Assembly: GCA_963793785.1 (NCBI GenBank)
Contig: CAWCBH010000003.1
Coordinates: 1,798,001-1,862,000 of the forward strand
Direction: 5' to 3'
Origin: CAWCBH01 sp963793785
Lineage (GTDB): Bacteria; Actinomycetota; Thermoleophilia; Solirubrobacterales; 70-9
DNA: 64,000 bases
Part shown: positions 35,048-44,941 of the stretch, piece by piece
Layout: the number at the start of each line of letters is the position of its first letter
Position numbering within the stretch: the stretch's first letter is position 1
The notes under the pieces: generated by a model
What the model was told of the DNA's origin: nothing
What the model saw: the letters and a program-made list of their open reading frames with translations, nothing else
Databases searched by the model: none
Position numbers and translations under genes: made by a program

Positions 35048-35931
35048 GCCGGCTTCCGCCTTCCGAGCGAGGCTCGAAGGACCCCGCCCATCCAGGCGAT
35101 CAGCCCGATTGCGACCGCCGGCAGCGCCCGCAGCGCTCGCGGTGCGTCGGCCGGGCTGGTGCTCAGCCGACCGGCGAGCGCCACCAGCCGAAGTGGGACG
35201 GCCAGCGCGAGGCCGGGTCCGCGGCAGACCCAGCCGTGCTGGAGCGGGACCCGGTTGCAGACCTCGACGAAGCCGATTCCGAGCCGGCGCTGGTTGGCGA
35301 GGAACGGCTGCATGCCGGTGCGGTTGAGGTGGCGAACCGTTGCCTTCGGGGAGAAGCCCAACCGCCCCTCGGCGGCGATCGGAAACGTGAAGGCGGTGTC
35401 CTCGCCGGTGCGCAGGTCCTCGGCCAGGCCTCCCTGAGCTTCGAAGCGGCCGCGGCGTACCAGCAGGTTGCAGGTGGCAGCGTGCTGGAGCGGCTTGCGG
35501 CGGCTCGGCATCCACTCGGAGAACTCGAGCAGGTACTCGGCGGTGCCGACGGCGCTATGCGGGGTTCCGTTCGTCACCGCGCCGCAGACGGCATCGACTC
35601 CGTCCGTCATCTGCTGCTCGAGTCGATCGAGCCAATCGGCGTCGGGAATCGCGTCCGCGTCGAGGAAGGCGATCAGCCGACCGCGCGCGCGGCGGACGCC
35701 GATGTTTCGCGCCTCCCCCGGCAGCGCCCTGCGGGGCAGGGTGACGACGGTCAGCCACGGCCAGCGCTGCTCGAAGCCGGCCGCCCGTCCGTCTGCCGAG
35801 CTCTCGACCAGAACCGCCTCTCGTTCCGAGCCCAGCTGCGGCGCCAGCGCCTCGAGGACCATCGGCAACGTCGTCGAGGCCCGGTAGGCGGGAATCACGA
35901 CGCTGGTGCGGACGGCGGACTCCGCGGTCAC
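35041..35931 (-). CDS. Glycosyltransferase family 2 with C-terminal membrane segment
   Basis: 296 residues from GTG 35931, coupled to the exporter ATPase by GTGA. It shows RTSVVIPAYRASTTLPMVLE, EAVLVESSADGRA and LIAFLDADAIPDADWLDRLE with DxD. The hydrophobic C-terminal region ends in a short basic tail. Paralogue of the gene at 33263. Adjacent to Wzt/Wzm, so it probably builds the glycan that this exporter carries. Confidence 0.85.
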   Translation of the reverse strand: MTAESAVRTSVVIPAYRASTTLPMVLEALAPQLGSEREAVLVESSADGRAAGFEQRWPWLTVVTLPRRALPGEARNIGVRRARGRLIAFLDADAIPDADWLDRLEQQMTDGVDAVCGAVTNGTPHSAVGTAEYLLEFSEWMPSRRKPLQHAATCNLLVRRGRFEAQGGLAEDLRTGEDTAFTFPIAAEGRLGFSPKATVRHLNRTGMQPFLANQRRLGIGFVEVCNRVPLQHGWVCRGPGLALAVPLRLVALAGRLSTSPADAPRALRALPAVAIGLIAWMGGVLRASLGRRKPAW

Positions 35932-36653
35932 GACGCGCTCGTGGATGAGACCACGGCGGCGTCCAGCGCCGCTCCGTAGCTGCTCGCCGCCTCGCGCGAG
36001 GGCCCGGCAAGCGTGATCTGGCCGCTGTCGAGGACGACGGCCTCTTCGGTGAAGTCGGCGATCACGTCGAGGTTGTGCGAGGCGAGGGCGAGCGCCGTCC
36101 CGGCCCGGCAGAGGTCCTCGAAACGCTCCAGGTATCGCTGCTGGAAACGCCGGTCGGCAACCGCGAGGACCTCGTCGATGACGAGCACGTCGGGATGGCA
36201 GCCGACCGCCAGCGCCAGCCGCAGCCGCAAGAGCATTCCCGCCGAGTAGGTGTAGAGAGGCTGGTCCAGCACCTCGGGCGGCAGCGCCGCGAGGTCGAGG
36301 ATCTCCTCGTAGCGAGCCTTCAGCTGATCGGCGCTGAAGCCGAGCAGAGCCGCCTCGATGCGCAGATTCTCGTGACCGTTGAGATCACGCTGGGGCCCGG
36401 CGGTGAGATCGACGACCGAGGCCACCCGGCCCCGGATCGCCGCCCGCCCACGGGTCGGGGTGAAGACACCGCTGATCGTCTGCAGGAGCGTCGTCTTGCC
36501 GGATCCGTTGCCGCCGATGATTCCCAGCCGCTGCCCCGGGCTGATCGCGAGGCTGACGTCGCGCAGGGCCCAGATCGGCGTTCGCCCGCTCTCGGTGCTG
36601 CGCCGCGGCGGCCGGTAGTCCACCCAGACCCCTTCCAGCCGCACCTCTCCCAC
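35928..36653 (-). CDS. Polysaccharide ABC exporter ATPase (Wzt/TagH-like)
   Basis: 241 residues. Walker A GGNGSGKTT, the signature region YSAGMLLRLRLAL and Walker B VLVIDEVLAVAD are the pattern of Wzt/TagH ATPases, which energise export of lipid-linked polysaccharide across the membrane. It lacks the extra C-terminal carbohydrate-binding domain of long Wzt proteins. The partner permease starts just upstream, with a 1-base gap. Cotranscribed with GT2 genes on both sides. Confidence 0.92.
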   Translation of the reverse strand: MGEVRLEGVWVDYRPPRRSTESGRTPIWALRDVSLAISPGQRLGIIGGNGSGKTTLLQTISGVFTPTRGRAAIRGRVASVVDLTAGPQRDLNGHENLRIEAALLGFSADQLKARYEEILDLAALPPEVLDQPLYTYSAGMLLRLRLALAVGCHPDVLVIDEVLAVADRRFQQRYLERFEDLCRAGTALALASHNLDVIADFTEEAVVLDSGQITLAGPSREAASSYGAALDAAVVSSTSAS

Positions 36654-36654
36654 C

Positions 36655-37446
36655 TCATACCTCCTTCGGCAGCCGGGCCGAGAAGCGCCGGAACACGGCC
36701 AGCGCCAGCAGCCAGGTGCCGAGGCAGATCGCCAGCAGCTCGAAGAGCTGCTCGGGGTGCGGGATGTACCCGTCGTAGAGGATGCGGCGGAACTGGCCGA
36801 TGATCAGGTTGGCGGGGTCGACCGACTGCAGGAACCGCAGCTCCGAGCCGAGCTCCTGCTGCCGGTAGACGATCGGCACCAGGAAGAACCAGACCGTGAG
36901 CAGGTTGGCCAGCACCTGGCGCAGATCGCGGTTGTAGACGTCGATCAGCGCCAGGACCAGGGCGACGGCGCCGACGAACAGGTAAAGGGAGGCGACCGGG
37001 AGGACCAGCGCCGGCAGAAGCGAGAACGTGAGCTCGCCGGTGACCGCGAGGTAGACGATCAGCGCCGCCAGCGAGACGAGGAAGTACAGCGACATCGTCA
37101 GAACCGACGCCACCGGCAGCAGCTCGTAGGGGAAGCGGGCGCGGCGGATCAGCTCCGGCTCGAAGGACAGCGAGAGGATCGAGGTGCCGAGCGTCTGGAC
37201 CAGGAACGCCCAGGGCAGCAGTCCGATCAGCAGGTACTCCGGATAGCGATCGATCGGGACGTCGAAGATGCCCTGGAAGACGAACAGATACAGCCCGAAG
37301 AGAAACAGCGGGGCGACGAGCGGCCACAGCAGCCCGAAGGTCGAGCGCTTCATCCGCAGCCGCAGCTGTCGCCCGATCAGCGTGCCCAGCAGCGCTGCGG
37401 TGGCGGACCGGGACCGTCGCAAGCGCGCGCCAGCGCCTTCGCGCAC
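36655..37446 (-). CDS. Polysaccharide ABC exporter permease (Wzm/TagG-like)
   Basis: About 263 residues from GTG 37446. The longer frame to 37746 is really the end of the upstream GT2 in another phase. The ABC-2-type membrane layout has an amphipathic N-terminus (LIGRQLRLRMKRSTFGLLWP) and six hydrophobic segments, and the conserved motif NLLTVWFFLVPIVY lies before the last pair. It forms the channel with the Wzt ATPase at 35928. The cargo is probably the glycan assembled by the surrounding transferases. Confidence 0.9.
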   Translation of the reverse strand: MREGAGARLRRSRSATAALLGTLIGRQLRLRMKRSTFGLLWPLVAPLFLFGLYLFVFQGIFDVPIDRYPEYLLIGLLPWAFLVQTLGTSILSLSFEPELIRRARFPYELLPVASVLTMSLYFLVSLAALIVYLAVTGELTFSLLPALVLPVASLYLFVGAVALVLALIDVYNRDLRQVLANLLTVWFFLVPIVYRQQELGSELRFLQSVDPANLIIGQFRRILYDGYIPHPEQLFELLAICLGTWLLALAVFRRFSARLPKEV

Positions 37447-38477
37447 TCGACCACGTATCCCCGGATCACCCCGCTGCCGTAGGAGCAGATGCACGATCAG
37501 GGTCAGCGCCGCGGCCACCGGTACCGCCCCCGGCCTGCGCAGGCTGAGCCCGACCCGCACCCCGGCCGCGGCGAGAACGGCCGCGTAGGCCAGCAGCGGC
37601 CAGAGCAGCTCCGGGCGGCCGAGAGCGGCCAGCGGCACGGCGATCGCCAGATAGGCGAGCAGGGCCACCGGCGCGAGATGCGCCGGCCGGGTCGCGCTGG
37701 GCCGCCGGGCGATCAGCTGACCCCTGCCCCGCCCGTACCAGTGCATCTGCGCCGGCGAACCCCCTCCAGGTCGGGCGCCGCTCGTGATAGGTCAGCAACG
37801 ACGGCTCGTAGCGCATCGGCACCCCGTCTCGCCGCAGCCCCTCGAGCAGCTCGTTCTCCTCCGCGCAGACGAGCCGCTCGTCGAACTCGACCATCACCTC
37901 GCGGCGCACCGCGAGCGCGCAGAGCGTGAACGAGGCCTCGTCGCCGGGGTGCGCCGCATGGGCGCCGTAGCGGCGCCGCACCGGCCCGGTCGCGAGCAGC
38001 GACGCCAGCACCGCGGCCTGGACGACCTGGAATCGGGAGCTGCCGCGGGGAGCCAGCGTCGGCCCGCCGAGCACGCCGGCATCGGGGTGCGCCGCGGCCA
38101 GCTCCTCGAGCGTGCGCAGGAAGTGCGGCTCCAGCTCGAGGTCGTCGTCGAGGAACAGCAGCCACTCGCCGCGCGCCGATCCGAGCAGGGAGTTGCGCAG
38201 GCCGGCCGGGTTCGCGTGCGGGACCAGGCGCACGCTCGCCTGCGGGAACCGCGCCGAGACGATCGCCTCCACCGACGGATCGTCGTGAGCGGCGACCAGC
38301 AGCTCGAAGCTCGGTGGGCGATCCTGGCGACGCAAGGCTCTCGAGGCACCGCGACAGCAGCGCCGGGCGGTGCGCGGAGGCGATGCAGACGCTGACGAAG
38401 GGACGGTCTGCCGGCCCCGGCCGGGCGGCTCCGCCGGCGCCGGTCTCCGCCCGCTGTCCGGTCAGCGCCTCAGCCAC
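37377..38477 (-). CDS. Glycosyltransferase family 2 with C-terminal membrane segments, frame breaks
   Basis: Pieced together from three frames. The start is GTG 38477 with RPFVSVCIASAHRPALLSRC. The core is FELLVAAHDDPSVEAIVSAR and WLLFLDDDLELEPHFLRTLE (DDD). The end is membrane-spanning (LAPVALLAYLAIAVPLAAL). Breaks lie near 38330, 37745 and 37470. The C-terminal frame runs to a TGA at 37377, overlapping the permease start, though a further indel could shorten this. Resembles rhamnosyltransferase-type membrane GT2 enzymes of O-antigen loci. Sugar unknown. Confidence 0.7.
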
Positions 38478-40598
38478 CGGTCGGCTCCCCGCCGTCGAGC
38501 GTCGCAAGGTTCTCGCGGGCGATGCTGTTCTCGGGGTCGACGCGCAGAACGTTGAGCAAAGCACGTCGCAGAGCCGGCCAGGTCATCCGCCTCCAGGTAG
38601 GCGCGGGCGACCTCCAGGCCGGCGGCGGTGTAGCTGCTGAGCACGTAGGAGTTGGGCCAGACCTGCCAGTCCGCCGCCGGCATCCCCGCCGCCAGCTCGG
38701 CCTCCTGGACCGTCCTCGTCGAAGCGCGGCCGGCGAGTCGACCTGCGGGCCGCGATCCCGGCTCGGCGCGGGCCAGCAGCCCGTCCGGGCGGTAGCCGAT
38801 CCCGCCCCCGACGATCTGCGCGGTGGGCATGTCCATGAACACCGGCCGGACGCCGCGCAGCGACTCGATCACGCCGATCGACGTCAGCCGGCGAAGGTGT
38901 CGGCGCGAGGCGGAATCGAGCCGACCGAGGCGGCGCGCCAGCTGCTCGCGATACCAGTCCGCGGAGAGCCCGTCCGCGGCGACGACCTCGACGTCCTCGC
39001 GCTCGTCGTGCACGACCTGGCGATAGACCAGGGGCTGGGTTCGCTCGGCGCCGAAGATGAACACGACCGAGTCGGGCGGGCAGCTCCTCGAAGACGCTGC
39101 TCCGCGTAGCGATCCGCGAACGGCTCGTGCGTTGCGCTGCAGCGACGTCGTCGATGAGCGATCAGCGACGGCACCAGCACCGCCAGCCCGAGCACGACCG
39201 CCGCGCCCCAGGCCACCTGGCGATCGCCAGCGCTCGCCGATCGCGGGGCGAGCCGGCCTCCGCGGCCGCCTGGGCGAGGTCGGTGGCGCCGATCGCGATC
39301 CAGGCCGCGAGCACGAAGTAGCAGCCGAGCAGGAAGCCCTCGTGGACGAGCAGCGTGTCGAAGCCGTCGTAGGCCGCCGCCCCGACGACGAACGCTGCCG
39401 CCGACCAGGTTGGTGACGAAGACGGCCAGCAGCACCCAGGACGGGCGGCCCGCGGCGGCTGGAGAGGCTGACGAACAAGCCCCCACGCCGGCCAGGATCA
39501 GGGCCGTCAACCCGAGCTCGTGGTAGAAGATCTGGAAGTCCACCCCGAGGCCGTCGACCGCCTCGGAAGGCGATCTGAGGCTGCCGGCGCCGGGAGGGGC
39601 CGTCGGCTCCGCCTCCGCCGCGCCTGCTCGGCCGCGCCCTCGCCGCCGCGACCGGCCGGCTGGGGCTCCTCCTCGTTCTCGGCGCCCGACGACTGGGCCG
39701 TGAAATCGGCCCGGTTGACCAGCGAGAAGAGCCGCGACAGGGACGTCGCCTCGCCCCAATTGAGCGGCGGATCCTGGGCGGCCCGCACCATCAGGAAGCC
39801 GTAGATCGCGACGACGACCAGCACGCCGGTGGTCAGCGCCAGGCCCAGCGATGCGAGCGGCAGGCGTCGCCTCCCGAGCAACAGGGTCAAGCCCGACCGC
39901 CGGCAGCAGCAGGACCATCAACGGCCAGGACGACCCGAGCCCGAGCCCGATGATCGCCGCCAGGCCGACCAGCCTGGCCCGGCTCGGCTTGCGCCTGCCA
40001 GGCGAGCAGCAGGTTGAGCGCGGCGACGAAGAGCAGACCGGAGAACATGTCGTGCTTCGCGAACCCGGAGTAGAACCAGAAGCCGGCGCCGACGGCGAGC
40101 GCCAGGGCGCCCAGGGCGCTCGCCCAGCGAGCGGCGCCGCAGCGCCTGGCCAGCAGGTAGACGCCGGCGATCGAGAGCGAGGCGCAGACGAGGCTGAAGA
40201 GGTTGACCTGAAAGGCAAAGCTCCCGAACGGCACCAGCAGGGTGAAGATCCAGGCCGCGAGCACGTAGGCCGGGTAGCCGGGGGCATGCAGGACCCCGAG
40301 CTCGGCCACGCCGGCGACGCTCTCGGGGGCGTCACCGAGGCCCGGATGGCCGTTGAGGGTGGTGGCGAAGAGGATCGCGCTGATCGCCGCCACGCCACCC
40401 GCCCAGCGGAGGTCGATCCGGCTCAGAGGCTGCGGCTGCGGCGGTGCGCGCGGCCTGGCGCCTCGGGCTTCGGCGTGGTCGGGCTTGGCGCGGCCGCGGG
40501 GGCTTGGCCGGCCGCTGGCGGCGGGCTTGCGCCTGCTCGTGGCGCGGTCCGGCCTGCCTGCGAGCCCGCTTCTGCTTCGACTTTCGGCGGGCGGTCAT
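38470..40598 (-). CDS. DUF2723/PMT-like membrane glycosyltransferase with C-terminal TPR-like end, many frame breaks
   Basis: Starts MTARRKSKQKRARRQ at 40598 with a long basic cytosolic tail. The first luminal motif is GLGDAPESVAGVAELGVLHA followed by PGYPAYVL, matching the DUF2723 pattern of protein O-mannosyltransferase-like GT-C proteins (acidic pair in D-x-P-E). Several membrane segments follow in shifting frames. The last part resembles a tetratricopeptide unit and ends NLATLDGGEPTGG, stopping at 38470. At least five frame breaks occur, so the exact sequence is unsafe. A lipid-linked sugar is the likely donor and the acceptor is unknown. Confidence 0.65.
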
Positions 40599-40676
40599 GC
40601 CCCCGCGTCCCCTGGCATGGCGCGAGGGTAGAGGAACGGCGGGTCCGACAGGGACCGTTGTGAGCGCCGAAGCTCA

Positions 40677-40682
40677 TACGCT
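40677..40682 (+). promoter_or_regulatory. Possible -10 box (TACGCT) of the acyl-CoA dehydrogenase gene
   Basis: TANNNT-type hexamer 10 bases before ATG 40693, with no ribosome site between. Weaker than the TAGACT examples. Confidence 0.35.
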
Positions 40683-40692
40683 TCCGCGCGCG

Positions 40693-41838
40693 ATGGACTT
40701 CACGCTCAGCGACGAGCAGCGGCTGCTCCGCGACACGGTGCGCGACTTTGCCCGCAGCGAGGTGGCGCCGGTGGCCGAGGAGCTCGACCGCACGAAGGCG
40801 TTCCCCTACGACCTGGTCGCGAAGATGGGTGAGCTGGGCCTGATGAGCATCCCCTTCCCCGAGGAGTACGGGGGCGGCGGCGCCGACACGCTTTCCTACG
40901 CGATCGCGGTGGAGGAGCTGGCCCGGATCGACTCCTCGGTGGCGATCACGATGGCCGCGCACACCTCGCTCGGCACGATGCCGATCTACCTCTGGGGCAG
41001 CGACGAGCAGAAGTCCGAGTGGCTGCCCGAGCTGTGCGCTGGGCACAAGCTGGCGGCCTTCGGCCTGACCGAGCCCGAGGCGGGCTCCGACGCCGGCAAC
41101 ACCCGCACGACCGCGACCCTCGACGACGGCGAGTGGGTGATCAACGGGGCGAAGCAGTTCATCACCAACTCCGGCACCGAGATCTCGGGGTGCGTGACGA
41201 TCACCGCGGTGACCGGAAAGGGCAACGGCAAGCCGGAGATCTCGAACCTGATCGTCCCCAACGGGACCCCCGGCTACGAGGCGGGCGAGCCCTACCGCAA
41301 GATGGGCTGGAACGCGTCCGACACCCGTCCGCTCAGCTTCACGGACTGCCGCGTGCCCGAGGGCAACCTGCTCGGCCGCCGCGGCGACGGCTTCAAGAAC
41401 TTCCTCCACATCCTCGACGGCGGGCGGATCGGCGTCGCCGCGATGGGAGTCGGCCTCGCCCAGGGGGCGCTCGACGAGGCGATCTCCTACGCCAAGGAGC
41501 GCCGCGCCTTCGGCCAGCCGATCGCCAAGTTCCAGGCGATCCAGGCCAAGATCGCCGACATCTCGTCGCAGCTCGAGGCCGCCCGCCTGCTCACCTACCG
41601 GGCGGCGATCGAGAAGGACCGCGGCGAGTCATTCACCCTGACCGCGGCACAGGCGAAGCTGATCACCGGCCGGCTCGCGGTCCGCGCCAGCGAGGAAGCG
41701 GTGCAGATCCACGGCGGATACGGCTACATCGAGGAGTACCCCGTCTGCCGCTTCTACCGCGACGCCAAGATCCTCACGATCGGCGAGGGCACCGACGAGG
41801 TGCAGCAGATGGTGATCGCGCGCCAGCTCGGCTGCTAG
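40693..41838 (+). CDS. Acyl-CoA dehydrogenase
   Basis: 381 residues from ATG 40693; the longer upstream frame is not protein-like. FAD enzyme of beta-oxidation or branched-chain degradation that gives electrons to ETF. Family motifs: FGLTEPEAGSDAGN, WVINGAKQFITNSG, QIHGGYGYIEEYPVCRFYRD and the catalytic Glu in IGEGTDEVQQMVIAR. Resembles short/branched-chain types. The window also holds both ETF subunits and ETF dehydrogenase, completing an electron path to quinone. Its stop interlocks with the PhoX-like gene (CTAG, 41835-41838). Confidence 0.92.
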   Translation: MDFTLSDEQRLLRDTVRDFARSEVAPVAEELDRTKAFPYDLVAKMGELGLMSIPFPEEYGGGGADTLSYAIAVEELARIDSSVAITMAAHTSLGTMPIYLWGSDEQKSEWLPELCAGHKLAAFGLTEPEAGSDAGNTRTTATLDDGEWVINGAKQFITNSGTEISGCVTITAVTGKGNGKPEISNLIVPNGTPGYEAGEPYRKMGWNASDTRPLSFTDCRVPEGNLLGRRGDGFKNFLHILDGGRIGVAAMGVGLAQGALDEAISYAKERRAFGQPIAKFQAIQAKIADISSQLEAARLLTYRAAIEKDRGESFTLTAAQAKLITGRLAVRASEEAVQIHGGYGYIEEYPVCRFYRDAKILTIGEGTDEVQQMVIARQLGC

Positions 41839-43370
41839 TCGAGGCGAACCGGCGCCGCGAAGCGGTTGCGGCGACCGCTGCCGAACCGAACCGTGACGAC
41901 GAGGCGCGCCACCGCGCCCGCGGCGACCCCGGCTGCTGCTTTGCGGGGCAGCAGCTGCAGGCGAGCCCGGCGCCGCCCCGCCGGCAGCCGGCGCTCGACG
42001 GCCGCCAGCTCGACCGGCTTGCCGCCACCCCTGCCCGCGAGCAGCCGGGCGCTGACCGCCGGCGGCGCGGCGATCCCCTTGCGCAGCTGGACCCGGATCG
42101 GGATCCCGGCGGCGGGCAGGGTCGCGGCTTCGGGCTTGCCGAGCACCGAGACCCGCAGCCCGACCCGGTCGAGGTTGGGGCGCCGAGACCGAAACGGCCC
42201 GCTGATCTCATAGATGGCGCCGAGCCCGAAGGCCCGCTGCGAGGCGAAGAAGAAGCGGCTCCCCGAAGGGTCGAAGACCGGACCCGTCAGCTCGGACCCG
42301 CTCTGCTCGGAGCCGCTCAGCTGTGCGAAGCGGGCGACGACCCCTTCCGGCGTCACGACGCAGACGTCGAGGTCGTCGGCGTCCTCGCAGACGAACATGT
42401 CCCCGGAGCGCTCGGAGATGGTCAGGTTGTCGGTGTCGTGCAACGGCGCCGCCGGCCCCAGCGCGACTCCGTCGTAGAGGATCTCGATCTCGCTGGTGCG
42501 GGTGTCGTAGGCCCAGACGCGATCGTCGGCGGTCGTCGCCATGTAGACGGTTCCGCGGTCGAACCAGATCCCCTCGCCGCGCCGGAAGCGGGTGGCCGCC
42601 GGCACCTGGGCCAGCGTGCGCTGGCTCGCCGCCCCGGGGTCGGGCACCGGCAGCCAGCGCACGAGGCCGTTCTGCTGCACCCGCGCGACCTCGAGACGCC
42701 CGCTGGAGAGGTCCGGGTAGCGGTCGGGGGTGAAGCGGTAAAAGCCCGCGTCGCCCTCGTCCTCGGTGAGGTAGACCTGCCCGCCCCGCGGGTCCACGCA
42801 TGCCGCCTCGTGCTTGAAGGCGCCCATCGCGGGCCGCGCAACGGCGCCGCGAGACCCGCCCGGGTCGCACTCCCAGACCAGGCCGGCCTCGACTTCCTCG
42901 CAGGAGAGCCAGGTGCCCCAGGGGGTGACGCCGCCGGCGCAGTTGGTCGAGGTGCCGGAAAGGATCCGGTAGGCGCTCTGCGCTTCGCCGCCGGCGCCGA
43001 AGCGGATCGCCGAGGCGCCGCCGAAGCCCCCCGGCACCTCCGAGTTGGAGACCAGCACGAAGCCGCCGTCGCCGCTCGCGAAGGTGCCCATCGCGTCGGA
43101 GAAGATGTGCCAGGGGTAGGTCGTGCCGCCGACGGGCTGGTTGGCCCGCGCGACCAGCCGCGACCGAAACCCCGCCGGAAGCGCGATCCCGTTGGCGTCG
43201 GGGGCGCCGAGCGGGCCGTAGGGGCCGCGGCCGGGTCGCGACCTGCGGGCGAGCGCCTCCAGTGTCTCGCCCAGCAGGCCCGGGTAGAGCGCCAGCGCGG
43301 CGGAGCCCGCCCCGGCCCGCAGCATCGCCCGCCGCGTGAACACGCCTGACCTGGCTCCAGCGCCTCCCAT
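41835..43370 (-). CDS. PhoX/DUF839-like exported phosphatase
   Basis: About 511 residues from ATG 43370; TTG 43388 is possible. A Tat-type signal begins TRRAMLRAGAGSAALALYPG. The five-bladed PhoX-type propeller motifs are present: WGTWLSCEEVEAG, FKHEAACVDPRGGQVYLTED and RRGEGIWFDRGTVYMATT, with acidic ligands for calcium and iron. About 110 residues beyond the propeller form an extra beta-rich C-terminal domain. PhoX enzymes are calcium-dependent extracellular alkaline phosphatases, but the family includes non-phosphatases, so activity is not certain. Confidence 0.8.
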   Translation of the reverse strand: MGGAGARSGVFTRRAMLRAGAGSAALALYPGLLGETLEALARRSRPGRGPYGPLGAPDANGIALPAGFRSRLVARANQPVGGTTYPWHIFSDAMGTFASGDGGFVLVSNSEVPGGFGGASAIRFGAGGEAQSAYRILSGTSTNCAGGVTPWGTWLSCEEVEAGLVWECDPGGSRGAVARPAMGAFKHEAACVDPRGGQVYLTEDEGDAGFYRFTPDRYPDLSSGRLEVARVQQNGLVRWLPVPDPGAASQRTLAQVPAATRFRRGEGIWFDRGTVYMATTADDRVWAYDTRTSEIEILYDGVALGPAAPLHDTDNLTISERSGDMFVCEDADDLDVCVVTPEGVVARFAQLSGSEQSGSELTGPVFDPSGSRFFFASQRAFGLGAIYEISGPFRSRRPNLDRVGLRVSVLGKPEAATLPAAGIPIRVQLRKGIAAPPAVSARLLAGRGGGKPVELAAVERRLPAGRRRARLQLLPRKAAAGVAAGAVARLVVTVRFGSGRRNRFAAPVRLD

Positions 43371-43446
43371 CGCCGACGATTCAAGCAACCCTTCCGGAAC
43401 CGGGCGTCAACGGCCGGTGAACCGGGCCGAAAACCATCTCGGCCTC

Positions 43447-43452
43447 TAACGT
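43447..43452 (+). promoter_or_regulatory. -10 box (TAACGT) of the GT-C gene
   Basis: TAACGT ends 7 bases before ATG 43460, with no ribosome site. Fits the leaderless pattern of this window. Confidence 0.4.
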
Positions 43453-43459
43453 TGGTCGC

Positions 43460-44941
43460 ATGGGGCGCAGGGAGGTGGCGATCCTGGCGGCAATCACCGC
43501 CGCCGGCGCGCTGCTGCGCTTCGCCACGCTGGATGCGCAGAGCTTCTGGCTCGACGAGGCCTTCACCGTCGATCACATCGAGGGCGGGTTCGCGACGATG
43601 CTGTCGGAGGTCGCAGACGACGAGGTCACCCCACCGCTCTACTTCGCGGTGCTGTGGGTCTGGAAGCACCTCTTCGGCAGCGGCGAGGTGGGGCTGCGCT
43701 CGCTCTCGGCCATGCTGGGCACGGCCACGATCCCGCTTGCCTACGCGATCGCGAACCGGCTGGGGGGCTTTCGGGTCGGCTGCTTCGTCGCCGCCCTCAC
43801 GGCGACCAGCCCGCTGCTGGTCTGGTACTCGCAGGAGGCACGGGTCTATTCGCTGCTGATCCTCCTCGGCGGGCTGTCGCTGCTCTGCTTCCTCGCTGCC
43901 AAGGCCGAGCTCGACCGGCGCTGGCTGGCAGGCTGGGTCGTCTCCTCGGCGCTGGCGCTCGCCGCCCATTACTTCGCGGTCTTCCTGGTCGCTCCGGAGC
44001 TGATCTGGCTGCTCCTCGTGGCCAGGCGCCGGGGAGCGGTGCGGGAGACTTCGATCGCCGCCGGCATCGTGGTTGCCGACCGGCCTGGCCCTGCTGCCGC
44101 TCGCCCTGCACCAGCGCGACGTGGTGGGGGCGACCTGGATCGCCGACGGCCTGTCCGGCGATCTGCCGCTGCGGATCGCCGCCGTCCCGGCCGAGTTCGT
44201 CTCCGGTCGCCGCGCGCCCCACCAGGCCGTCCTCGCCGGGGTCGGGCTGATCCTCGCCCTGCTGGCCGCGCTGCCGCTGATGCGAGCCGGCGCGGAACGA
44301 GCCCGCCAGGCCGCGCTGATCCCTCTGGTGCTGGCCGTCGCCGTGCTCGCTGTGCCGGTCGCTGCTGGCGCTCGCCGGCCTCGACTACCTGATCACCCGC
44401 AACCTGATCCTGGCCTGGATCCCGCTGGCGATCGTCGTCGCCCTCGGGGCTGCCGCAGCGAGACAGAAAGGAGTCGGGACCGGCGCTGATCGCTGCTCTC
44501 TGCGCCCTCGGAACACTGGTCGTCGCCTTCGTCGCCTTCAACGTCCGCCACCAGCGCGACGACTGGCGAAGCGCGGCGGAAGCGGTGGCGTCGAACCGCC
44601 CGGACGGACCGCGGGCGCTGATCGTCACCCCGAATGTCGGAGACGCAACGCCGGTGGGGGTCTACCTGTCGTCGAGCCGGTTTGTCGAGCGAGGCACACT
44701 CCCGGTCGCCGGGCTCGACCTGCTCAGCCTTGCCACCCGTGAGCCCGGCGGGCCGCTGAAGACGCCACGCCCGCCCAACCCGCCTGCGCCGGTCCCGGGG
44801 TTCCGTCTCCTCGACCGTGTCGAGGGTTCGACGTTCACCCTGGTCCGCTACCGGGCGCCCCGACCGCTGCCGGTCTCCGCGGCGGAGCTGGCGGAGCGAA
44901 GCCTGACCGGGGATCGCGGCGTAGTCTGGCTACTGCCCTAG
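43460..44941 (+). CDS. GT-C (GT39/ArnT-like) membrane glycosyltransferase, three insertions
   Basis: The N-terminus has a membrane helix followed by LDAQSFWLDEAFTVD, whose Asp-Glu pair is the usual catalytic site of the first extracytoplasmic loop. Further hydrophobic helices follow (ALTATSPLLVWYSQEARVYS is typical of the ArnT/mannosyltransferase family). Removing one base near 44077, 44358 and 44480 joins all parts into about 490 residues ending RGVVWLLP. It would transfer a sugar from a polyprenyl-phosphate donor to a lipid, glycan or protein outside the membrane. Overlaps the convergent PRC-barrel gene by 12 bases. Confidence 0.8.
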
